A DNA stretch of 64,000 bases from Gallibacter intestinalis. Its GTDB lineage: Bacteria > Bacillota > Clostridia > Peptostreptococcales > Anaerovoracaceae. The notes below the pieces were generated by a model, which saw nothing but the letters and a program-made list of their open reading frames with translations, was not told the DNA's origin and did no database searches. Of the stretch, positions 46,261 to 54,567 are shown piece by piece (positions within the stretch are counted from its first letter, which is position 1; every line of letters starts with the position of its first letter). The DNA is taken from NCBI RefSeq assembly GCF_014982745.1, contig NZ_JADCKA010000005.1:54426-118425 (forward strand). Direction: 5' to 3'. The position numbers were made by a program, and so were the translations under genes.

Positions 46261-49200
46261 ATGAATGCTGTTGTTAAAAAGATAGAAACAATACTGAAAA
46301 GTCCGTATGATACAAAAAATTATGTGGATTTGATTCGAGAAATATTTCCGAAAGTAAGCATGGTGTCACCGGACAAGTTCAGAAAAGAATTTACGAATTT
46401 TTCATCCCATATTGAAGGTTCTATTCATGTGGGTAATTATAAAACGCCAGACAAAAAGAATATCATTATCATGGCAGTGCAGCTGAAAAATGCGGGGTAC
46501 GTTGAAAATTCCAGAAGCACTCAGCGTAGCTATGCCAAAAAACTGATTGAAAATGCTAATGCAGACGCTGCGTTCATTGCTTTCTATACGGAAGGTGAGC
46601 CGAAATGGAGATTGTCGTTTGTTCGTCTTGATTATGAAATGAAAATCGAGAACGGACGTCTGAAGACAACAGAAAATCTGACTCCGGCAAAGAGATATTC
46701 TTATCTTGTGGGTGAAAATGAGCCTTGCCATACAGCGATCAGCCGATTTGAACGATTTATCATTGACAGTATGTCAAATCCGGAACATCCTACACTGGAT
46801 GATCTTGAAAATGCGTTCAGTGTTGAAAAGGTTACAGATGAGTTTTTCAAACTGTATTGCGAGAAATTCCATCAGCTGCGTGAAAAGCTGGAAGAAAATG
46901 AAGATTTCCGCATTGAAGCAGAACAGCATAATTTTACTTCTGCACAGTTTGCCAAGAAGCTGATGGGGCAGATTGTATTCCTGTATTTCTTACAGAAGAA
47001 AGGTTGGCTGGGTGTAGGTGCATGGCCTAACACTTTGACCGAAAAAGAATACAAGAATGCTTATTATGCCCGTGGAGCAAAATCAAGAGAACTGATTCCG
47101 ATGGTATATCGCCCTGTTGGGGATGGTACATATCGTGTTTCCAGTGCTGGATTAAACAGTATCAGTGATGAGGACGAAGCAGTTCTTGCGATGTGCGTAA
47201 AGGGTAAGCCTTGGGGCAGTGGGCCTCACAATTTCATGCGTAAACTGTTTGAAATTGCAGAAAAGAAGAACCAGAATTTTTTTGATGAATTACTGGAACC
47301 ACTATTCTATGATGCATTGAATGTAAACCGTGGAGAACAGGGGTATTGTCCTGCTCTGCACTGCAGAATTCCATTCCTGTCCGGCGGTCTGTTTGAGCCG
47401 ATTGACGGGTATGATTGGGAACACAATAATTTCAATATTCCGAACGAAGTGTTTTCCAATGCTGCGACCAAAGGTCGTGAAGCAGATGGCATTCTGGATA
47501 TTTTCGACAGATACAACTTTACTATAAGCGAAGATGAGCCGATGGAACGTGAGGTAGCTATCGACCCTGAAATGTTGGGTAAAGTATTTGAAAATCTGTT
47601 GGAGGTAAATGATAGAAAATCCAAAGGTGCTTTCTATACACCTCGTGAAATCGTACATTATATGTGTCAAGAAAGTTTGATCAACTATTTGACCAATACT
47701 TTGCATATGGATGAAACTGATATCAGAGAGTTCATTTTATATGGGGATTATATGCGTGAACAAGATACAGAAAAGACCATTCGTGTATATGATGAATTTG
47801 GTACATCTCATATGGAATTTGATTTCAATAAAGAACTATTGATTTCCGGAAAAATTTTATCATTCAAAGAACAAGTAAATCGTTTAAAAGAACTGGATGA
47901 TGCTCTTAAGAACGTTCGAGTTGCAGATCCTGCGGTAGGTTCTGGTGCATTCCCTCTTGGTATGCTGAATGAGATTGTTCGTGCAAGACAGAATATTTCT
48001 GCTTACATGGCAATCACAATGAATCAATACGATGCCAGACTGATGTATCAGATGGAACGTTCACCGCACAGATTGAAATATGAAACCATCAAGAACTGTA
48101 TCTTTGCAGTTGATATTGAACCATCTGCGGTAGATATTGCACAACTTCGTTTATGGTTATCATTGGTAATTGATGATGAAATAAATCCAGACGCACAGAG
48201 CTGGGATGACGGTCATAGAAATCCGTTGCCGCTTCCAAACTTGGAAAGCAATATTCTTTGTGGCAACAGCTTGATTGATGAGTTTGAGGGAACAAGACTG
48301 GTTAAAGAAAGTGAATTGTTTGGTGACAGTACTTATCAGCTGGATATGAACCATCCTCGTTTTGAATCTATTGTCAGTGCATTGATTGATAAACAGAATG
48401 AGTTGTTTCGTTGCGATAATACGGAAAAGAAAAAACAACTGAAAGACGAAATTGAATCTCTGAGAGATATGGTTATTATATCACAGTTGGAAGGATGTGG
48501 TTCTGATAAAATTCAGAGATATAATGAGAGCAAGCATATGGTATCCAAACCGTATGTTCTCTGGCAGTTGGATTTTGCAAGAGTGTTCCGTGAAAAAGGA
48601 GGCTTTGATATTGTAATTGGAAATCCGCCGTATGGAGCAAAATTTTCTACTAAAGAGAAAAAAGTTTTATCTCGTATTTACGAGAAGTCTGATGTTCCGG
48701 ATTATGAATCAGCGGATTTTTTTATCGAGGTAGGATATAAACTTTCAAAAACAAATGGAATATTATCTTATATTATCCCCAATATGTTTATGGCAAATGT
48801 TTTTGCTGAAAAATATAGAAAACATTTGATGAATGATTGGTGCTTGAAAGAAATAGATAATCTTTCAGAAATAGATGTATTTGAAAGTGCAAAGGTTCGA
48901 AATTGTATTGTATTTTTTATTAAGCAAGAAGAATGGAATGATTCAATTTTTACAAAGCTCACAGTAGAAAATTTGAATGTAAAAGTTTTAAAGAAAAAAA
49001 CACTTCACGTTCAAGTACTCACTGAAAATATAAATAACTGGTTAAACTTGATTGAAAAAGATGAAATTGCTATTGCGATAGCAAAAAAAATAGAAAATGA
49101 ATCTATTTCATTAGGAGAAATATCAGATATATCACAGGGATTAATACCATACGATAAGTATAGAGGACATTCTGAGGAAATAATTAAAAACAAAATTTGG

Positions 49201-49761
49201 AATGCTGATTATCAGAAGGATGACACATACAGAAGAGAATTAAGAGGTAAAGATGTAGATAGATATAAATTACAGTGGAATGGAAAAGATTGGATTAGCT
49301 ATGGAGATTGGTTAGCAGCACCTCGAAAACCAGAATTTTTCAGATGTCCACGAATTTTGGTTCGTGAAATCACAAATCCAAGAGTTCTTGCGACTTATAC
49401 AGAAGAGGAGTATTACAATACACCGTCTATTATCAATTGTATTGATTTTAAGATTGATATATATTATGTGCTTGGAATATTGAATTCAGAACTGATGTCA
49501 TTTTATCATAATATTACATCTCCAAAGGCTACCAAAGGATTGTTTCCTAAGATATTGGTGAATGATGTAAGAAAAATTCCTATTAGGCTTTCAGAACAAA
49601 CTTTGCTAACACAATTAGTTGAGAAAGTAAAAAGCATGTTGGATAATCCAAATGTGGAAATTGATAAACAGATTGATGAAATAGTATATGAAATCTATAA
49701 AATAGATGAAAAAGAAAGAGAGTATATAAATAATTGGTTCAAAGAAAGGCAGAAAAAATAA
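46261..49761 (+). CDS. Eco57I-type adenine DNA methyltransferase with specificity region
   Basis: The 1166-residue protein has an N-terminal region as in type IIG-like methylases (RSTQRSYAKKLIENANADAAFIAFY), methylase motif I DPAVGSGAF near residue 556 and motif IV NPPY at 788-791, marking an N6-adenine methylase. The last 300 residues (HSEEIIKNKIWNADYQK and FFRCPRILVREITN) resemble a target recognition domain. It abuts the helicase gene with no gap. I infer that it sets both protection and target choice. A terminator follows. Confidence 0.88.
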   Translation: MNAVVKKIETILKSPYDTKNYVDLIREIFPKVSMVSPDKFRKEFTNFSSHIEGSIHVGNYKTPDKKNIIIMAVQLKNAGYVENSRSTQRSYAKKLIENANADAAFIAFYTEGEPKWRLSFVRLDYEMKIENGRLKTTENLTPAKRYSYLVGENEPCHTAISRFERFIIDSMSNPEHPTLDDLENAFSVEKVTDEFFKLYCEKFHQLREKLEENEDFRIEAEQHNFTSAQFAKKLMGQIVFLYFLQKKGWLGVGAWPNTLTEKEYKNAYYARGAKSRELIPMVYRPVGDGTYRVSSAGLNSISDEDEAVLAMCVKGKPWGSGPHNFMRKLFEIAEKKNQNFFDELLEPLFYDALNVNRGEQGYCPALHCRIPFLSGGLFEPIDGYDWEHNNFNIPNEVFSNAATKGREADGILDIFDRYNFTISEDEPMEREVAIDPEMLGKVFENLLEVNDRKSKGAFYTPREIVHYMCQESLINYLTNTLHMDETDIREFILYGDYMREQDTEKTIRVYDEFGTSHMEFDFNKELLISGKILSFKEQVNRLKELDDALKNVRVADPAVGSGAFPLGMLNEIVRARQNISAYMAITMNQYDARLMYQMERSPHRLKYETIKNCIFAVDIEPSAVDIAQLRLWLSLVIDDEINPDAQSWDDGHRNPLPLPNLESNILCGNSLIDEFEGTRLVKESELFGDSTYQLDMNHPRFESIVSALIDKQNELFRCDNTEKKKQLKDEIESLRDMVIISQLEGCGSDKIQRYNESKHMVSKPYVLWQLDFARVFREKGGFDIVIGNPPYGAKFSTKEKKVLSRIYEKSDVPDYESADFFIEVGYKLSKTNGILSYIIPNMFMANVFAEKYRKHLMNDWCLKEIDNLSEIDVFESAKVRNCIVFFIKQEEWNDSIFTKLTVENLNVKVLKKKTLHVQVLTENINNWLNLIEKDEIAIAIAKKIENESISLGEISDISQGLIPYDKYRGHSEEIIKNKIWNADYQKDDTYRRELRGKDVDRYKLQWNGKDWISYGDWLAAPRKPEFFRCPRILVREITNPRVLATYTEEEYYNTPSIINCIDFKIDIYYVLGILNSELMSFYHNITSPKATKGLFPKILVNDVRKIPIRLSEQTLLTQLVEKVKSMLDNPNVEIDKQIDEIVYEIYKIDEKEREYINNWFKERQKK

Positions 49762-49777
49762 TCAAATGATCAAGCCA

Positions 49778-49815
49778 AAGGCGATCAACCGTAAAAAGTT
49801 GGTCGCTTTTGTTTT
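49778..49815 (+). terminator. Terminator after methylase gene
   Basis: AAAGGCGATCAAC and GTTGGTCGCTTTT form a stem followed by GTTTT. Confidence 0.82.
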
Positions 49816-49849
49816 GCTCATTTGCAAAGATAAATTGACATGGCAATTT

Positions 49850-50148
49850 ATAAATCGAGTATGCAGGTACCGGCATACAAGAGCAGGTGATGATAGATCA
49901 CAGAATATGTGAAGTGTTATCGCCTGAAATTTTCTCAGAAGGCTCTGGTGGAGCGTTCTTAGAAAACGGAGAAGCTGTGAGAACCAACTGGCCAGTGGTT
50001 TGAAACAGGCTGTCCGGCAGGAGTACAGAGGGCGCAGCTCTTTGTGCAAGGGTAAAGGGGATGCAATGTCCCTGTGCGGGTCAAGGGCGGCAGCCTTGCC
50101 CAGTCAGTGGCGTTTCGCCACTTAGTACTGGGTATTACCTGCGCATAA
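49850..50148. other. Inverted-repeat region, candidate oriT
   Basis: About 300 bp without a gene, ahead of the relaxase. It holds several dyads: GTATGC...GCATAC (49859-49877), a CTGGCCAG dyad near 49988-49995, CAAGG...CCTTG near 50082-50098, and AGTGGCG-ttt-CGCCACT (50106-50122). Directly after the last is TAGTACTGGGTATTA, loosely like MobV-type nick regions. Origin of transfer is inferred from position beside the relaxase. Confidence 0.5.
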
Positions 50149-50205
50149 ATGAAGCAGGACAGCAGCAAAAGCTGCTTCGATTTCCTTGACAACACTCAAA
50201 AAGAA

Positions 50206-51303
50206 ATGGAGGAAAAGCCTTTGAGGTTGACACGACACAATGGTCGTTCCGGTAAAAATGGTGCTTACAATCCAAAGCATAATGACCGTAGGTTTGATTT
50301 GGAAAACAGTGAACACATTGATGCGGAACGAGCCAACAGAAATATTTATTGGGACTGTTATCGTGGTATCACAACTTCCGATAACCGTAATGCAGATGCC
50401 GAACAGGATTTTTCTTTTGAAAAAGTTGAGCAGATGTATTACACCGCCCAATATGGCGATTTCATTTTCTTTCAGAATGAGAGAAATATAAAGAACAGAC
50501 ATCCGGAGAGAAACAGAACCGTGGAGGACTTGCTGAAAAATAAAAAGACCTGTCCGGAAGAAACTATCTATCAAATTGGTACGATTGAAGAATCCGTACC
50601 ACCGGAAATTCTGTTGCAGATTGCAAATGATTTCTTTGGAGAAATGGAAAGCAGGTTTGGCACTCACGTTCATATTCTGAACTGGGCATTGCATCTGGAT
50701 GAGGGAACACCACACATTCAGGAACGCCATGTATTTGATTGTAAAAATCAATACGGCGAGCTTTGTCCCCAACAGGAAAAGGCATTGGAGGAATTGGGAA
50801 TACCACTTCCCGATCCAACCAAACCGAAGGGCAGACACAACAATCGCAAGCAGACTTTTGATGCTATGTGCAGAGAAATGTTGTTTGAGATTTGGGAACG
50901 CTATGGTTTGCATCTGGATCGTGAGCCAATCTACGGTGGAAAAGCCTATCTGGAGAAAAATGATTTTTTCATCGAGAAGCAAAAGCAGGTCATGGAAGAA
51001 AAGGAACAGGCACTTTCAGAAATAACAATGAAGTTGGAGGATGCAGAATCTTTGGTGGAAGAAATTGCAGATACCGCTTATGAGAAAGCCTGTGAAGTGA
51101 TTGCGGAAACTGTTTTTGCAGAAACCCAGAAACAGGATTTAGAGGTTGTGGCGAATTATCAGAAGTGGATTACGGGAGAAAGCAATGTTTCGGCTGATAA
51201 AAAATCTGTTATCAGTAAATCTCTGGATGCCCTGCAGAACAAAATGAAGAAAACGGCGGACAAGCTGTGCCAATGCTTCTTTGCAAAGGCAGGGCTTTTA
51301 TAA
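50206..51303 (+). CDS. MobV/Pre-like relaxase (plasmid recombination protein family)
   Basis: The 365-residue protein carries the HUH-type motif HLDEGTPHIQ near residue 165, as in MobV/Pre relaxases that nick one strand at oriT. The N-terminal KPLRLTRHNGRSGKNGAYNP is shared by a group common on Clostridia elements. A C-terminal coiled coil follows at about 260-320. ATG 50206 matches the usual N-terminus; an in-frame ATG at 50149 would run through an AGCAGC-aaaa-GCTGCT hairpin and has no ribosome binding site. Confidence 0.75.
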   Translation: MEEKPLRLTRHNGRSGKNGAYNPKHNDRRFDLENSEHIDAERANRNIYWDCYRGITTSDNRNADAEQDFSFEKVEQMYYTAQYGDFIFFQNERNIKNRHPERNRTVEDLLKNKKTCPEETIYQIGTIEESVPPEILLQIANDFFGEMESRFGTHVHILNWALHLDEGTPHIQERHVFDCKNQYGELCPQQEKALEELGIPLPDPTKPKGRHNNRKQTFDAMCREMLFEIWERYGLHLDREPIYGGKAYLEKNDFFIEKQKQVMEEKEQALSEITMKLEDAESLVEEIADTAYEKACEVIAETVFAETQKQDLEVVANYQKWITGESNVSADKKSVISKSLDALQNKMKKTADKLCQCFFAKAGLL

Positions 51304-51329
51304 CAGAAATACTTTTTTTATAAAAATAG

Positions 51330-51428
51330 TTGTATCTTATTTTTTATATGATATAATAAAGATGTAGTTTTTTTTAATTAATGTTTTTTTACCCACACCA
51401 GCCTGTTTTTGGTGTGTTTTTATTTTTT
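51330..51428 (+). promoter_or_regulatory. Promoter followed closely by a terminator
   Basis: TTGTAT (51330-51335) and TATAAT (51352-51357) are 16 bp apart. Only about 30 bp after the expected start lies the hairpin CACACCA/TGGTGTG (51394-51416) with a long T-run. This looks like an attenuator or a very short RNA upstream of the Rep operon. Confidence 0.55.
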
Positions 51429-51434
51429 GATAAA

Positions 51435-51624
51435 GAAGTACAAAAGTATTTCTAGTTTGATACCTCAGAAGGTAAGGTTCGACTTCTGAGGGCGCACAAA
51501 GAGTTGGGCACTGGTAGAAAGAAGAAGTGCAAGAAGTAATAAGAGATGCGTGTTTTTTTATAAGGAGGAACCCTTAACGGGGAAGCATTTCGATTTGAAA
51601 TGCTTTGGACATAATATGTCCAAA
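51435..51624 (+). other. Hairpin cluster in untranslated spacer
   Basis: Between the relaxase and the HTH-like gene, 505 bp have no convincing gene. Perfect or near-perfect stems follow one another: GAAGTAC/GTATTTC (51435-51452), CCTCAGAAG/CTTCTGAGG (51463-51491), AAGCATTTC/GAAATGCTT (51583-51605) and TTTGGACAT/ATGTCCAAA (51604-51624). The last two overlap and may be alternatives. Role unknown; a leader switch or an accessory origin are options. Confidence 0.5.
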
Positions 51625-51692
51625 ATGATACTTAGGAGGTATTTAACTATTCAATTTAATTTGCTTAAATGTGGGAAAGGAGTACATATGTA

Positions 51693-51776
51693 ATGAAAAG
51701 CATTAATATACTCTTTACATTTATTAAACACAAAAAATTGTTAATAGGAAAATTTAAACATATTGGGAAAGATTAG
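51693..51776 (+). CDS. Possible 27-residue peptide behind a start-stop codon pair
   Basis: AAAGGAG at 51677-51683 is followed by ATGTAA at 51688 (a start next to a stop) and then ATG at 51693 opening MKSINILFTFIKHKKLL and ending at 51776. The peptide is basic with a hydrophobic patch. Either start could use the same ribosome binding site. Coding is uncertain. Confidence 0.3.
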   Translation: MKSINILFTFIKHKKLLIGKFKHIGKD

Positions 51777-51808
51777 ATACACATTTAAGCGACTCGAATT
51801 AATAGTTC

Positions 51809-52324
51809 TTGGATAGGCATTTATTAGATGTCTACAAAAGTTTTATTGAGGAGGAAGAACAGTATTTGCATAAGCGATCAAATTATACCGTTGCTGCCGA
51901 AGAACTAAATAAAAGAAGAAAAGATATAAAAGATGAAAACGGCAGATATCTGACATATAATTTGATTGCTAGCTTAGTAAGAATGGAAGCAGCTGCATTA
52001 AGTGAATTTTTGAAAGGCAAAAGGAAAAAAATAATGCCTTTGCACGATTATTGTTGGTTGGTAGTATTTTTTGCCTATGACTACAATGATGCACTTAACT
52101 TATTAGATTTAGGCGGATTCGTCGATTCTGAAAAATTAAAAAAGGACAAATTGAACAAGAATGTAGCTAGATTCTTAGCGGCCATGAAATACATATGTAT
52201 GAATGAAAAGCAAATACATATCCAAACTGTACGCCAAGCACTAAAAAGATTTGAAAGTAGATATGAGCTATTGAAAGAAATCTACGAAGAAGGCTATTTG
52301 CAGTTTATGGATAAGAATTTTTAG
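51809..52324 (+). CDS. Hypothetical protein with HTH-like region
   Basis: The 171-residue protein has no ATG start; TTG at 51809 is the first usable codon after an in-frame stop and lacks a good ribosome binding site, so a start or frameshift problem is possible. Residues 47-75 (LTYNLIASLVRMEAAALSEFLKGKRK) look like a helix-turn-helix, and the protein is mostly helical. It may regulate the replication module downstream. A terminator follows it. Confidence 0.55.
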   Translation: MDRHLLDVYKSFIEEEEQYLHKRSNYTVAAEELNKRRKDIKDENGRYLTYNLIASLVRMEAAALSEFLKGKRKKIMPLHDYCWLVVFFAYDYNDALNLLDLGGFVDSEKLKKDKLNKNVARFLAAMKYICMNEKQIHIQTVRQALKRFESRYELLKEIYEEGYLQFMDKNF

Positions 52325-52332
52325 GAGGAAGT

Positions 52333-52370
52333 AAAAAGCGCAGGATTGAGATAAATCTTGCGCTTTTTTA
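52333..52370 (+). terminator. Terminator after HTH-like gene
   Basis: AAAAAGCGCAGGATT and AATCTTGCGCTTTTTT form a long stem, so the replication operon that follows needs its own promoter. Confidence 0.88.
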
Positions 52371-52497
52371 AATTTTTTTCTAAATTGGCAGTTTTGATAT
52401 AAAACTCCCAATTGAGATTTCGAAAAAGCTGATAAAGTGAAAGCAAGAAGATCTTCTTATGAAAATATAACTATTGATATATAAGGAGGAAAAAGAT

Positions 52498-52809
52498 ATG
52501 AATCTTAGTAACTTATTAATTGACACTAAGTCAATCGGCGAACAGAAACTACTCATCGATGTACTCCCTATCGCAGAATACAAGGATGGCGAAAGAACCA
52601 GTATGGTAAGCGGCTACAAGTACGTCATCGCACTTCCGGCGCACAAGCTTGAAAAGATCTCCGTTAAGATCGACGGACCGCAGAAGATGCAGCCTTCTCA
52701 GGACGGATATAAGAATGTGGAATTTACAGATCTTGAAATTAGGGCATATGTGATAGATGGCAAGCCGGTGCTATCTTGCAAGGCAAAAGACATCAAAGAA
52801 GTTAAGTAG
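52498..52809 (+). CDS. Small protein upstream of the Rep origin, unknown function
   Basis: The 103-residue protein starts behind AAGGAGG and is probably all beta (KYVIALPAHKLEKISVKIDGP and LEIRAYVIDGKPVLSCKA), which would suit a single-strand DNA-binding or DUF961-like accessory protein. I cannot assign it. It lies between the HTH-like gene and the origin, where small replication accessory genes occur in Tn916-like elements. Confidence 0.6.
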   Translation: MNLSNLLIDTKSIGEQKLLIDVLPIAEYKDGERTSMVSGYKYVIALPAHKLEKISVKIDGPQKMQPSQDGYKNVEFTDLEIRAYVIDGKPVLSCKAKDIKEVK

Positions 52810-52821
52810 CCTCAACACCTT

Positions 52822-52864
52822 GGCGCGCCGGGGCTGCCTTCTCAAAAGGTATGGCGGGCGCGCC
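52822..52864. repeat. Paired GGCGCGCC sites beside the origin
   Basis: Two GGCGCGCC octamers (52822-52829 and 52857-52864) are 35 bp apart, in a GC-rich patch within an AT-rich module. The second ends 3 bp before the origin stem. They are candidate Rep-binding iterons; this is inference. Confidence 0.45.
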
Positions 52865-52867
52865 GCC

Positions 52868-52897
52868 TCCCAAGAGGCAAGTATTACCCTCTTGGGA
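52868..52897 (+). other. CRESS-type rolling-circle origin stem-loop
   Basis: A perfect 10-bp stem (TCCCAAGAGG/CCTCTTGGGA) displays the 10-nt loop CAAGTATTAC. The last nine bases, AAGTATTAC at 52879-52887, are identical to the nonanucleotide of porcine circovirus origins, and the nick would fall between 52885 and 52886. It lies 43 bp before the gene for a CRESS-like HUH Rep. Sequence, structure and position all agree. Confidence 0.88.
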
Positions 52898-52940
52898 AAT
52901 AAATCGCAGTCGCAAAATAGAACTGAAAGGCAAAATAACA

Positions 52941-53888
52941 ATGGATCCGCAAGGAAAGAAATGGCAGATTACAATTAATAATCCGTCTAAAGCAGGTCTA
53001 AATCGTGATGCGATAGAGGAGATCATTAAGGGATTTTCTTATCAGTATGTGTGCATGGCAGATGAGATAGGCGATAGTGGAACGCCGCATACTCATATCT
53101 TTCTTTATACAAAGTCTAATACTAGGTTTAGTACGATTAAAAAAAGATTTCCCATAGCTCATATAGAGCGAGCAAGAGGAACAGTAAGAGAAAATAGGGC
53201 ATATATAAAAAAGGAAGGAAAGTGGAAGGAAGATGAAAAGGGTAAAACATCAATTCCGGGAACGTTTACGGAATTCGGTGAAATCCCTACAGAGCGAGAA
53301 GAAAAGTCACCTGATATGTCCAGGCTAATTGATCTTGTAAAGGAAGGAAAAGGTACATCAGAAATAGTAGATGAACTACCCAAGCTAGCACTTAGAACAA
53401 ACAATATATCTTCATTAAAAAAAGTAATAAAGGAAGAAGAGTTCTTAAATAAGTGTAGAGAGCTGAAGGTCATATACATCTACGGTGATGCAAGTATCGA
53501 TAAGTTAAAGTGTATATATGATAGACACGAATTTATGGAAATATGCAGGATAACCAACTACAGAGAAAAGAAGGGAATATCCTTTGATACTTATAGGGGC
53601 CAGGATGTTATCGTCTTTGACAATTTTGAAGGTCAGATAATTCTTGAAGAATTCAATTCTTATCTTGATAAATATCCTTTAACCCTTCCGTCACGATATG
53701 AAGATAGAATTGCTTGCTATACGAAAGTGTATATCGTAGCAAATATGCCGCTTAAATATCAGTACGCATACTACCAGGAAAAGAAGCAGGCCCTATGGGA
53801 CTCATTTATAAAGAAGATTGATGAGATTTGGCACGTCGTAGATGGACAAAATGTTGAAATTCTTAAAGGAGGAAAAAACGATGAATGA
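52941..53888 (+). CDS. CRESS-like HUH replication protein with altered P-loop
   Basis: The 315-residue protein has the HUH endonuclease of CRESS viruses and pCRESS plasmids: WQITINNP (8-15), HTH at 50-52, and catalytic Tyr88 in AYIKK. A superfamily 3 helicase-like domain follows (170-290) with Walker B VIVFDNF and motif C Asn268. The P-loop, normally GxxGxGK[ST], reads GDASIDKL at 182-189: Lys kept, glycines and Ser/Thr lost. It should nick AAGTATT/AC and may double as relaxase. ATG 52941 follows GAAAGG. Confidence 0.88.
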   Translation: MDPQGKKWQITINNPSKAGLNRDAIEEIIKGFSYQYVCMADEIGDSGTPHTHIFLYTKSNTRFSTIKKRFPIAHIERARGTVRENRAYIKKEGKWKEDEKGKTSIPGTFTEFGEIPTEREEKSPDMSRLIDLVKEGKGTSEIVDELPKLALRTNNISSLKKVIKEEEFLNKCRELKVIYIYGDASIDKLKCIYDRHEFMEICRITNYREKKGISFDTYRGQDVIVFDNFEGQIILEEFNSYLDKYPLTLPSRYEDRIACYTKVYIVANMPLKYQYAYYQEKKQALWDSFIKKIDEIWHVVDGQNVEILKGGKNDE

Positions 53889-54567
53889 TAAAAAAGAAAA
53901 TCTAGAAATGAAAAAGACTTTTTATGATATTGATGAAGCAGAGGAATTTGATCCAGCATTTGAATATTTCGATTTTGGAGATGAATATGATGACTTTTCA
54001 ATAGAAGAAGATGCTGAAGATGAAGCATATGATGAAGAATTCGAATATAAAGAAGAAGATACAGACTCAGATTCTGAAGAAGAGAAAAAGAATGATATAT
54101 TTGAAATCTTTGATAAAGCAAAATGTGGTGTTAGGAATCGAGATCTAAGAGTTACTTACATACATGGAGATATTAAAACAGACAAATTGAAGTGTATATA
54201 CGATAAATATGATATTAGAAACACTTATCGTGTTACAAACTATAATGTCGATAGAGGTCTTGCATTTAAGAACTATAAAGACCAAAAGGTAATAATATTT
54301 GATAACTTCAATGGTCAGATACCAGCTAAAGATATCTTATGCTATTTGCAAGGAACTCCTTTAATGCTACCTTCAGTAGGAGAAGATAAGCTGGCTAGAT
54401 ATAACAGAATATTTGTAGTGTCATATATTCCGCTATCGATGCAATACGTAAAAATGGAATTCGATTATTTAGATAAAACAGATGATTGCTTTAGAGATTT
54501 GTTTGATGACTGTCTTTATGTAGATGCAATGGGAAAAGTAACAGCATCATTTGGGAGCCTGGACTAA
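53881..54567 (+). CDS. Acidic paralogue of the Rep helicase domain
   Basis: The 228-residue protein lacks the HUH nuclease. Residues 16-72 are extremely acidic. Residues 90-190 align with the helicase part of the Rep encoded just upstream: GDIKTDKLKCIYD against GDASIDKLKCIYD, RVTNY against RITNY, and VIIFDNFNGQI against VIVFDNFEGQI. The same altered P-loop is kept. The gene overlaps rep by 8 bp behind AAAGGAGG. It may be a partner or regulator of Rep; this is inference. Confidence 0.8.
   Translation: MNDKKENLEMKKTFYDIDEAEEFDPAFEYFDFGDEYDDFSIEEDAEDEAYDEEFEYKEEDTDSDSEEEKKNDIFEIFDKAKCGVRNRDLRVTYIHGDIKTDKLKCIYDKYDIRNTYRVTNYNVDRGLAFKNYKDQKVIIFDNFNGQIPAKDILCYLQGTPLMLPSVGEDKLARYNRIFVVSYIPLSMQYVKMEFDYLDKTDDCFRDLFDDCLYVDAMGKVTASFGSLD

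Noticed and set aside
50149..50205. Longer N-terminus for the relaxase from ATG 50149
   Set aside because: No ribosome binding site, a perfect AGCAGC-aaaa-GCTGCT hairpin inside the extra codons, and the usual N-terminus of the family begins near 50206.
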